Below, in pieces: positions 1 to 8,254 of a stretch of DNA of 8,280 nucleotides (positions within the stretch are counted from its first letter, which is position 1; every line of letters begins with the position of its first letter). The notes below the pieces were generated by a model, which made no database searches, was not told the origin of the DNA, and saw only the letters and a list, made by a program, of their open reading frames with translations. The DNA is taken from positions 1-8,280 of the forward strand of contig JAEYVD010000217.1 in assembly GCA_023432075.1 (NCBI GenBank), in the 5' to 3' direction. The position numbers and the translations under genes were made by a program. This DNA comes from Pseudomonadota bacterium (lineage in GTDB: Bacteria; Pseudomonadota; Gammaproteobacteria; Burkholderiales; Burkholderiaceae_B).

Positions 1-2607
<2,607 letters not shown>

Positions 2608-2613
2608 GATGGA

Positions 2614-2617
2614 CTCC
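2614..2617 (-). promoter_or_regulatory. Ribosome binding site of acnA
   Basis: GGAG read on the minus strand, six bases before the ATG at 2607. It fixes the acnA start, and no competing in-frame ATG lies close upstream. Confidence 0.75.
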
Positions 2618-2697
2618 GTGGTTTTGCCCAGGCTGAAGGCGGCATTTTCAGGCGTTTCGGCGCGTTTGTCATTGTCTCTTGGACAAGTTTGCCGAGG

Positions 2698-2736
2698 GTC
2701 TATATCTTGGTTTGTGTCTTATATCTTATATAAGAC
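2698..2736. promoter_or_regulatory. Candidate operator: perfect palindrome over the acnA -10 box plus a partial repeat
   Basis: GTCTTATAT (2716-2724) and ATATAAGAC (2728-2736) are exact inverted repeats around a CTT centre. The dyad covers the -10 hexamer and presumed start site of acnA. The octamer TATATCTT recurs as a direct repeat at 2701-2708 and 2720-2727, 19 bp apart, the first within GTCTATATCTTGG. This AT-rich block stands out in an otherwise GC-rich region. Its position suits a repressor site. I cannot name the protein: a GntR- or LysR-type regulator is possible, including the adjacent LysR, but this is inference. Confidence 0.6.
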
Positions 2737-2752
2737 TTAAGCGGCACGTCAA
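2725..2752 (-). promoter_or_regulatory. Probable sigma-70 promoter of acnA
   Basis: On the minus strand TTGACG (2752-2747, five of six to TTGACA) is followed by a 16-base spacer and TATAAG (2730-2725, five of six to TATAAT). Transcription would start near 2718, leaving a leader of about 110 bases before the acnA ATG. This is the best promoter-like sequence in the window. It suggests acnA is transcribed independently of the upstream lysR gene, although I saw no clear terminator between the two. Confidence 0.7.
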
Positions 2753-2856
2753 AGTTCCGGCCCTGTATCGCGTGAGACCGGTTCGGATTCGGCGAAACCC
2801 TTACTTTGGCGGACGCGCGCCAAGCCTGCAAGACCCTGTGCCCCGGAAGGCGCGCT

Positions 2857-3765
2857 TCAGGTCAGGTGCGCGGGCAATTCAGCCGCCGCGAATTCCAGAA
2901 AGCGCTTCAAGGCCAGCGGCTCGCCGCAGCGCGCCGGCATGACGGCATAGATCCGGGCGGGCGCGGGCGTCCAATCGGGCAGGATGCGCGCCAGCCGGCC
3001 TTGATCGAGCTCGTCGCCGCACAGATAGCGCGGCACCAGCGCCACGCCCAGGCCCGCGCCCGCCATGGCGCGCAGCGTGTCCATATTGCTGCTCAGGCTG
3101 CGCGGCTGGAATTCCACCGATTCCATCTCGCCGGCCGGGCCGGTCAAGCGCCAGGTGTGCGGGCCGTCCTGCGTGCCGTGGGCAAGCAGGGGCAGGGTGG
3201 CCAGATCGCGCGGATGGCGCGGCCGGGATCTGGCCATCGCCGGGCTGCACACCAGCGCCAGCGGCACGGGGGAGATTTCGATCGCATTCAATCGGGCGTC
3301 CGTCAGCGACGATGACTGGGCGCGAAAGCCCAGGTCGTACCCCTCGCCGACCAGGTCGATGATCTGGTCGCGCGTGTCCAGCAGCACGCGCACGCGCGGG
3401 TGCTCCGCGCAGAAGCGGCCGACCAGGTCGCCCAGGATCCGGGTCGCCAGCGGCGCGGGCGCGGTAATGCGCAGCATCCCGGCGGGCGCATCGCCAATGG
3501 AGGCGGCCAGGTCGAAGACGCTACGCGCTTCGCGGGCCAGCGCTTTGGCGTGGGCATGTATCTGTTCGCCCATGGGGGTGAGCGACACGCGCCGCGTATT
3601 GCGCTGAAGCAGCCGCACGCCCAGGCGCGCTTCCAGCTCGGCCACCCGCCGGCTTAGCTTGGAACGTTGCATATTCAACACACGTGCGGCCGCGGAGAAG
3701 CCACCTTTTTCAACAACTTCGCTGAAAAGCAGCAGGTCTTCCAGGCGGTGAACGTAGTTAGGCAT
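2857..3765 (-). CDS. LysR-family transcriptional regulator, CrgA-type
   Basis: A DNA-binding regulator of 302 residues, the usual LysR length. The N-terminal winged helix-turn-helix spans about residues 8-67. It shows FSAAARVLNMQRSKLSRRVAELEARLG-type helices (split here: FSAAARVL at 23-30, SKLSRRVAELE at 35-45), then RLLQRNTRRVSLT. The effector-binding domain follows from about residue 95, with GMLRITAP, then IDLVGEGYDLGFRAQ, typical of the CrgA-like group. The usual D-S-x-L stretch after this motif is altered (SSSLTDARLNA). I chose ATG 3765 (MPNYVHRLEDLLLF) over a TTG at 3825. The TTG adds 20 residues unlike the family, although ATG 3765 has no obvious Shine-Dalgarno. The gene diverges from the pirin gene, a common pairing in which LysR controls the neighbour, and lies 249 bp upstream of acnA on the same strand. 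Effector and targets are unknown. Confidence 0.93.
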   Translation of the reverse strand: MPNYVHRLEDLLLFSEVVEKGGFSAAARVLNMQRSKLSRRVAELEARLGVRLLQRNTRRVSLTPMGEQIHAHAKALAREARSVFDLAASIGDAPAGMLRITAPAPLATRILGDLVGRFCAEHPRVRVLLDTRDQIIDLVGEGYDLGFRAQSSSLTDARLNAIEISPVPLALVCSPAMARSRPRHPRDLATLPLLAHGTQDGPHTWRLTGPAGEMESVEFQPRSLSSNMDTLRAMAGAGLGVALVPRYLCGDELDQGRLARILPDWTPAPARIYAVMPARCGEPLALKRFLEFAAAELPAHLT

Positions 3766-3803
3766 ACAGCGTTTTAATAGGGAAATTCGGAATATTTGCT
3801 GGC

Positions 3804-3826
3804 ATTGTCCTGACAGCCGGGACAAT
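3804..3826. promoter_or_regulatory. Inverted repeat in the lysR/pirin divergent intergenic region, candidate LysR operator
   Basis: ATTGTCC (3804-3810) and GGACAAT (3820-3826) are perfect 7-bp arms separated by nine bases. The dyad lies about 40 bases upstream of the lysR start and 90 bases upstream of the pirin start, where a LysR protein would be expected to bind for autoregulation and activation. It does not match the textbook T-N11-A spacing exactly. TTGTC in the left arm could serve as a weak -35 box for the pirin gene, but I see no convincing -10 box in either direction. Confidence 0.5.
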
Positions 3827-3902
3827 TATTCCTGAAATTGGCCCCTACTGTCCGGCGGGACGAACTCATAAGCTGTCGTCGCAATACATGTTCAGCAACA
3901 GC

Positions 3903-3906
3903 AAGG
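3903..3906 (+). promoter_or_regulatory. Possible ribosome binding site deciding the pirin start
   Basis: AAGG sits nine bases before the in-frame TTG at 3916. It is the only Shine-Dalgarno-like match suitably placed for this reading frame. The first in-frame ATG (3961) has none. Confidence 0.4.
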
Positions 3907-3915
3907 CAGCACTTT

Positions 3916-4905
3916 TTGACTCTCCACCTCAGCGCCGTCGTCCCGGGTTCCAGCCGCTACATGGGCGACGCCTGCACCATCCGCCAGTTTCGCCGTACCG
4001 ATTTTTCGGGGTGCATCTCGCCCGTGGTGCTGGTGGATCACTTCGTCATGACGGGGCCGACCTTCGAACCGCATACGCACGCAGGCATCAGCGCCGCGAC
4101 GCTGCTGCTGGAAGACAGCACCGGCGTCATGCAAAGCCTGGACGGCATCGAGAACAACCAGGACATCTACGCGGGCGACCTGCACTGGACCCAGGCCGGG
4201 CGCGGCATCGTGCACGCGCAGCGGCCGGCGGGCGAAGCCCGGCTGCACGGGCTGCAGATCTTCATTGATCACCCGGCGCACCTGAAGTCCTTGCCGCCCT
4301 TGACCTCGATGCTGCGAGCCGCGGACATGCCCGCCATCCAGGCGCCGTCGGGCAGGCTCCGGGTCGTGTCGGGCAGCTTTGCGGGCCTGGACTCGCCACT
4401 GTGCACGCCCGAGCCGTTGCTGATCCTGGACGGTTGGCTGCGCCCCGGCGCGACCACCCTGGTGCCCCTGCCGCCGGGCTGGAACGCCTGGTTCTATGCC
4501 ATCCAGGGTGACATGGGCGTGCGCGCAAGACATTGCAGCAAGGGCGCTCCGCCGCTGCCCAAGGTGGCGGGCGGCGATCCGGACTTCGTGGTCGTGCCCG
4601 CCGGCTGCGCCTCGGCAGCGGGCGCCACGCCGGACGGCCAGGAAGGGGTGCTGCTGCTGATGGCGGGCAAAGCGCCCGTGCATTTCGTGCTGGTGGCGGG
4701 AATGGCTGTGGGGGCACGGCCGCTGCAGGGCGACGCGTCGTTGCCCGAAGCCGACGGGGCGCTTGCCGAGGCGTTGACGGCGTACGGGGAAACGGAAAGG
4801 GCCGTGGCGGCGGATGCCGGGATGATTGCCAAGGCGCAGGCCGGGCTCCCGGCCAAGGCGGGCGCAAAAAAGCTTGCGGCGGCCGATGCGCTGACGACCT
4901 GCTGA
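3916..4905 (+). CDS. Pirin-family protein (bicupin), probable TTG start
   Basis: Pirins are cytoplasmic double-cupin proteins that bind one iron or similar metal in the N-terminal barrel. Bacterial members include quercetinase-like enzymes and proteins of unknown role. The N-terminal cupin shows PHTHAGISAAT (H53, H55) and GDLHWTQAGRGIVHAQ (H100, Q102), matching the metal-ligand pattern H-x-H ... H-x-E of human pirin (H56, H58, H101, E103). The last ligand is Gln instead of Glu. The C-terminal cupin includes LILDGWLRPG and GWNAWFYAIQGDMGV. A 50-residue Ala-rich tail follows. From TTG 3916 the protein has 329 residues. ATG 3961 would cut into the first strand (VVPGSSRYMGD), so I prefer the TTG with AAGG upstream. 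An ATG at 3888 lies in another frame and would join if the T-run at 3913-3917 were one base shorter. The substrate is unknown. The gene is probably controlled by the divergent LysR. Confidence 0.92.
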   Translation: MTLHLSAVVPGSSRYMGDACTIRQFRRTDFSGCISPVVLVDHFVMTGPTFEPHTHAGISAATLLLEDSTGVMQSLDGIENNQDIYAGDLHWTQAGRGIVHAQRPAGEARLHGLQIFIDHPAHLKSLPPLTSMLRAADMPAIQAPSGRLRVVSGSFAGLDSPLCTPEPLLILDGWLRPGATTLVPLPPGWNAWFYAIQGDMGVRARHCSKGAPPLPKVAGGDPDFVVVPAGCASAAGATPDGQEGVLLLMAGKAPVHFVLVAGMAVGARPLQGDASLPEADGALAEALTAYGETERAVAADAGMIAKAQAGLPAKAGAKKLAAADALTTC

Positions 4906-4958
4906 ATCCCTACCGGATATGTTGCTCAGCCGCAACGCTGGGCCCTAATTCTGGTTGA

Positions 4959-4981
4959 GAGAATCAATGAGAACGATTCTC
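4959..4981. promoter_or_regulatory. Fur-box-like operator upstream of the siderophore receptor
   Basis: GAGAATC (4959-4965) and GATTCTC (4975-4981) are perfect inverted arms around AATGAGAAC. The stretch 4966-4981 reads AATGAGAACGATTCTC, and the 19-base window 4963-4981 matches 12 of 19 positions of the consensus Fur box. It lies about 155 bases before the receptor ATG, as expected for iron repression through Fur. I do not see a convincing -35/-10 pair. TTGAGA at 4955-4960 could be a -35 element overlapping the operator. Confidence 0.8.
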
Positions 4982-5135
4982 TTTTGGTAACATCGTCGGC
5001 GTTAGACCTCAAGACCCCAGCCGCGAATGTGCTTGGATGGCGCCGGTCACCCGGATAGCCACGCGATTCGAATCGGGATTTTGCGGATCTCCCCACCGCA
5101 ACGCGGACCCGCTTCCGCTCTACCAGCGCCCCGAT

Positions 5136-7367
5136 ATGAAAATCAGAACCCTCGCTTGCATGGCCGCCGCCTTGCCGTGCTTTGGCGCCGTCCACGCCCA
5201 GACCGCTCCCCGGACCCCCCCCGTCACAACCCAGCCCGCCACGACCAGCGGCTCCGTAACCTCGATGGACGCCATCCGGGTCGAGGCCAGCGCGGACGCA
5301 TCGGCCGGCGGTCTGTCTGCGCCGTTCGCGGGCGGGCAGGTGGCCCGCGGCGGCCGTGTTGGCATCCTCGGCACCGAGGACTTCATGAACACGCCGTTCA
5401 GCGTCACCAGCTACACCAACGAGCTGATTCAGGATCGCCAGGCCAAGAGCGTGGGCGACGTGCTGCAGAACGACTCGGGCGTGCGCGTGGCGCGGGGGTT
5501 TGGCAATTTCCAGGAGTCGTACTTCATTCGCGGCTTCATTCTGAGTTCGGATGATGTGGCCTACAACGGCCTGTACAGCCTGCTGCCCCGGCAATACATC
5601 GCCACGGAGCTCTTCGAACGCGTGGAAGTGCTGCGCGGCGCGACGGCCTTCCTGACCGGTGCGACGCCCGGCGGCGGCGGTATCGGCGGCGTCATCAACC
5701 TGGTGCCCAAGCGCGCGCCGAACGAGCCGCTGACGCGGGTCACGACGGGTGTTTCCAGCGGCGGCCAGTTCCAGTTGTCCACCGACATCGCCCGCCGCTT
5801 CGGCCCGGACGACAGCACCGGCATCCGCTTGAATGCGGCGCAGCGCAGCGGCGACACGGCCATCGACGACGAACATAGCCGCACCAGCGTAGTCTCCTTG
5901 GGCCTGGACTGGCGGTCCGCCGACACGCGCCTGTCCGCCGACATCGGCTGGCAGGAAAACAAGCTCAAGCGTCCGCGTCCCAACGTGACGCTGGGCGCGG
6001 GTGTTACGACCGTGCCCGATGCGCCCGACGCCAGCTCCAACTACGCGCAGCCGTGGACCTATTCCAACGAGCGCGACGTCTTCGGCACGTTGCGCGCGGA
6101 ACATGACTTCAGCGACAAGCTGACCGCGTACGGCGCGTTCGGCATGCGCCGCAGCGACGAAGCCAACTCCCTGGGCAACATCACGCTGACCAACGGCAGC
6201 ACCGGCGCCGGCAACTTCTACCGCTTCGACAATACCCGTGAAGACAGCGTCAACACGGGCGAAATCGGCCTGCGCGGCAAGTTGCGCACGGGTCCCGTGG
6301 GGCACGAGTGGGTCGTGTCGGCGTCGTGGTTCGATCTGAAGAAGAAGAACGCGTACGTGATGGACTTCCGCAACACGTTCCCCACGAATATCTACGATCC
6401 CATCTCGTACGACAAGCCTGCCTTCAGCGCCGGCGCGCTGCGCGGCAACGATCTGGACAACCCCGCGCTGCAGGGCCGCACCCGCCTGAGCAGTTACGCC
6501 ATCGGCGACACGATGTCTTTCTTTGACGACACCGTGCTGTTCACGGCTGGCATTCGTCATCAGCGCATGTCGCAGCGCGATTACGCGTACAACACCGGCA
6601 ATGAAAGCGGCGCCTACGACGCCAGCCATAACTCGCCCGCCTTCGGCCTGGTGTACAAGGTAGCGCCCAGTGTTTCGCTGTATGCCAACTACATCGAAGC
6701 CCTGGTTGCCGGCCCGACCGCGCCCGCAACCGCCGGCGGCCGCCCGGTGCCGAACGTGGGCCAGAGCCTGCCGCCCTTCGTGTCCAAGCAGAAGGAAGTG
6801 GGTGTGAAGTACGAAGGCGACAGCCTTGGTGGCGGCCTGGCGTTCTTCTCGACCGAAAAACCGCGCGCGGCCTACAACGCCGCCAACGAGCTGACCAATT
6901 CGGGCAAGGACCGCCACCAAGGCGTGGAGCTGACCGTATTCGGCGAACCCGTGCGCAGCGTGCGCCTGCTGGGCGGCCTGACCTGGCTCGACGCCAAGCA
7001 GGTGTCGACGGGCAACGCCTCGCTGAACGGCAACCGCGTGATCGGCGTGCCGCGCTTCCAGGCCAACATGGGCGTGGAATGGGACATCCCGGGCGTCGAA
7101 GGCCTGGCCATCGACGGCCGCGTCGTCTACACCGGCTCGTCGTATGCCGATGATGCCAACACGCTCAAGGTTCCCGGCTGGACGCGCTTTGACGCTGGCC
7201 TGCGCTACATGATGGATGTTGACGGCCACGTTGTGACCCTGCGCGCCCGCGTGGACAACATCGCCAACCGCAACTACTGGTCGTCGGTGGGCGGCTATCC
7301 GGGCAATGGCTACCTCGTCCTGGGCGGCCCGCGCACGTTCTCGTTGTCGGCCAGCATGGACTTCTGA
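5136..7367 (+). CDS. TonB-dependent siderophore receptor
   Basis: An outer-membrane beta-barrel that imports a ferric siderophore using TonB-ExbBD energy. It has 743 residues from ATG 5136, normal for the family. A signal peptide (residues 1-21) has basic KIR, a hydrophobic core and AVHA before Gln22. A TonB-box-like DAIRVEA lies at 45-51. The plug (about 80-195) shows TPFSVTSYT, SVGDVLQNDSGVRV, ESYFIRGF, RVEVLRG (162-168) and the glycine-rich PGGGGIGGVINLVPKRAP. The barrel follows and ends in LSASMDF, with the C-terminal Phe used for outer-membrane assembly. There is no N-terminal secretin/STN domain, so it should not signal to an ECF sigma factor. I rejected ATG 5037, which adds 33 residues before the signal peptide. 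No clear Shine-Dalgarno precedes either start. A Fur-like operator upstream suggests iron repression. No siderophore or transporter genes flank it, so the ligand, possibly a xenosiderophore, is unknown. Confidence 0.95.
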   Translation: MKIRTLACMAAALPCFGAVHAQTAPRTPPVTTQPATTSGSVTSMDAIRVEASADASAGGLSAPFAGGQVARGGRVGILGTEDFMNTPFSVTSYTNELIQDRQAKSVGDVLQNDSGVRVARGFGNFQESYFIRGFILSSDDVAYNGLYSLLPRQYIATELFERVEVLRGATAFLTGATPGGGGIGGVINLVPKRAPNEPLTRVTTGVSSGGQFQLSTDIARRFGPDDSTGIRLNAAQRSGDTAIDDEHSRTSVVSLGLDWRSADTRLSADIGWQENKLKRPRPNVTLGAGVTTVPDAPDASSNYAQPWTYSNERDVFGTLRAEHDFSDKLTAYGAFGMRRSDEANSLGNITLTNGSTGAGNFYRFDNTREDSVNTGEIGLRGKLRTGPVGHEWVVSASWFDLKKKNAYVMDFRNTFPTNIYDPISYDKPAFSAGALRGNDLDNPALQGRTRLSSYAIGDTMSFFDDTVLFTAGIRHQRMSQRDYAYNTGNESGAYDASHNSPAFGLVYKVAPSVSLYANYIEALVAGPTAPATAGGRPVPNVGQSLPPFVSKQKEVGVKYEGDSLGGGLAFFSTEKPRAAYNAANELTNSGKDRHQGVELTVFGEPVRSVRLLGGLTWLDAKQVSTGNASLNGNRVIGVPRFQANMGVEWDIPGVEGLAIDGRVVYTGSSYADDANTLKVPGWTRFDAGLRYMMDVDGHVVTLRARVDNIANRNYWSSVGGYPGNGYLVLGGPRTFSLSASMDF

Positions 7368-7397
7368 TTGCGGCGGGGCGACCGCCCAAGCAGAAAG

Positions 7398-7425
7398 AAT
7401 CCCGGCCAGGCGCCGGGATTTTTTT
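7398..7425 (+). terminator. Intrinsic terminator of the siderophore receptor gene
   Basis: AATCCCGGC (7398-7406), a five-base loop and GCCGGGATT (7412-7420) form a perfect 9-bp stem, followed by a run of seven T at 7419-7425. It starts 30 bases after the receptor stop. On the minus strand the stem is followed only by CTTTCT, so it would end the convergent gene less efficiently. Confidence 0.92.
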
Positions 7426-7452
7426 CGTCGTTCATGCAGCGCGAGGCTGTGA

Positions 7453-7519
7453 AGGTGTCTGACACCCTGGGGAGATGATCTTCAGTCTGCGGTGACGTCT
7501 CAGCGGGTGTCAGACACCT
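7453..7519. repeat. Pair of inverted 15-bp repeats built on a GGTGTCTGACACC palindrome
   Basis: AGGTGTCTGACACCC at 7453-7467 recurs exactly as its reverse complement at 7505-7519, with 37 bases between. Each copy is itself a 13-base near-perfect palindrome (7454-7466 and 7506-7518). The pair sits between two convergent genes, after the receptor terminator. It could form either two short hairpins or one long one. I associate this palindrome with dispersed intergenic copies in Achromobacter/Bordetella genomes, from memory and unverified. Confidence 0.8.
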
Positions 7520-7537
7520 GGGCGATTCAGCGGCCCT

Positions 7538-8134
7538 TCACCAGAACCAGCCGCCCCGCGACAGGCTCGATTCGCAGCTTTTGTACTGCGCCGTGAACTT
7601 CTCGGCGCGCGCCTGGACCTTCTGCGAGACGGTCTTCAACCATGCCTTGCGGTCGTAGCTGCGGTTCCGGTAACCGGTCCAGCCTTCGTGGTAGTTCAGG
7701 TATTGCCCGTACGCATCCCATTTGGAGATGCCGTTGATACGCTGGGTCTTGCTCATGTACCAGCCCATGAAGTCCAGCGCGTCGGCAAAGTTGTCGCGGC
7801 TGGAACCCCACCCGCCGGCTTCCCGCTTGTAGTCGGCCCAGGTCTCGTCCTTGGCCTGCGCGTAACCGTATGCGGAACTGACGCGGCCCCACGGGATGAT
7901 GCCCAGGAAGTAATAGCGCGGCGGCACGGCGTCCTGCTTGAAGGAGGACTCCTGGTACATCATCGCCATGGGCACCGGCACGGGGGCGCCCCATTTTTTC
8001 TGCACATCCAGCGCCGCGTCGTGCCATTCCGGCTTTTCGCGGAAGATGGCGCAGATGTTGTCGGGATTCGAGGGCGGCGCGGTGGCGCAGCCGGCTAGCG
8101 TCAGCAATAGCGTCGGCGGCAATAGCCGGATCAT
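7538..8134 (-). CDS. SLT-type lytic transglycosylase-like lipoprotein
   Basis: A 198-residue predicted outer-membrane lipoprotein with a lysozyme-like transglycosylase fold, probably cleaving peptidoglycan glycan strands. The lipobox LAGC puts the lipidated Cys at residue 16. Ala17 follows rather than Asp, favouring outer-membrane sorting. The catalytic Glu is E62 in MMYQESSF (58-65). SSAYGYAQ (86-93) replaces the usual GLMQ motif, and NYHEGWTGY (147-155) stands for the third motif. The middle has aromatic-rich helices (ALDFMGWYM). C28 and C187 could pair in the periplasm, and the protein ends in WFW. The start at ATG 8134 is fixed by GGAGGAAG (8149-8142) and by the lipoprotein signal. A longer frame to 8272 has no signal-like start. 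It is smaller than classical Slt/Mlt enzymes. It appears monocistronic and is convergent with the receptor gene. Activity and partners are inferred. Confidence 0.87.
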   Translation of the reverse strand: MIRLLPPTLLLTLAGCATAPPSNPDNICAIFREKPEWHDAALDVQKKWGAPVPVPMAMMYQESSFKQDAVPPRYYFLGIIPWGRVSSAYGYAQAKDETWADYKREAGGWGSSRDNFADALDFMGWYMSKTQRINGISKWDAYGQYLNYHEGWTGYRNRSYDRKAWLKTVSQKVQARAEKFTAQYKSCESSLSRGGWFW

Positions 8135-8141
8135 TGGCAGG

Positions 8142-8149
8142 CTTCCTCC
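8142..8149 (-). promoter_or_regulatory. Strong ribosome binding site of the SLT lipoprotein gene
   Basis: GGAGGAAG on the minus strand, seven bases before ATG 8134. It decides the start against a 46-codon upstream extension, and lies immediately after the U-run of the leader hairpin. Confidence 0.85.
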
Positions 8150-8152
8150 AGG

Positions 8153-8178
8153 AAAAATGCGCCGGGGCTTCCCCGGCG
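8153..8178 (-). terminator. Terminator-like hairpin in the leader of the SLT lipoprotein gene
   Basis: CGCCGGGG (8160-8167) and CCCCGGCG (8171-8178) pair perfectly around a three-base loop. On the minus strand the stem is followed by CATTTTT (T-run at 8157-8153). This is a compact intrinsic terminator pointing toward the lipoprotein gene and ending four bases before its Shine-Dalgarno. It may end transcripts from a gene beyond the right edge, or act as an attenuator if the promoter lies further upstream. Confidence 0.65.
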
Positions 8179-8217
8179 TTGGCGGCCGATGCTTCACCGG
8201 CATGCCTGGATTGTATT

Positions 8218-8254
8218 GAAACGTTTCGTTATACAGGCTGCCTGCTGATCCCAA
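8218..8254 (-). promoter_or_regulatory. Possible promoter with adjoining GAAACGTTTC palindrome
   Basis: On the minus strand TTGGGA (8254-8249) and TATAAC (8233-8228, five of six to TATAAT) are separated by 15 bases, shorter than ideal. The perfect 10-base palindrome GAAACGTTTC (8218-8227) follows at the expected start site. The motif resembles the core of LacI/GalR-family operators such as Cra. If used, transcription passes through the hairpin at 8153-8178 before the lipoprotein start. The remaining bases to the edge include an A-run (8271-8279), read as T on the minus strand, of unknown meaning. Confidence 0.35.

Noticed and set aside
2761..2856. A terminator for lysR before the acnA promoter
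   Set aside because: Only imperfect, interrupted complementarity such as GGTT/AACC around 2778-2800 and no U-run in the minus direction. Read-through into acnA therefore cannot be excluded.
2679..3315. Short plus-strand frames crossing the acnA-lysR gap and the lysR 3' end
   Set aside because: No ribosome binding site or family resemblance. They overlap the acnA promoter and the coding LysR C-terminus.
3892..4935. A 347-residue minus-strand frame opposite the pirin gene
   Set aside because: Arg/Gln/His-rich shadow with no domain. The plus-strand frame has clear cupin motifs.
4921..4936. GTTGC/GCAAC short inverted repeat just after the pirin stop as a terminator
   Set aside because: Only a 5-bp stem and no T-run. 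I could not identify a terminator between the pirin and receptor genes.
5037..5135. Upstream ATG extending the siderophore receptor by 33 residues
   Set aside because: The extension is not signal-like and would bury the typical signal peptide that begins at the ATG at 5136.
4926..7229. A 767-residue open frame on the minus strand opposite the siderophore receptor
   Set aside because: Antisense shadow with low-complexity Ala/Arg/Gly/His composition and no motif. The opposing frame has a signal peptide, TonB box, plug and terminal Phe.
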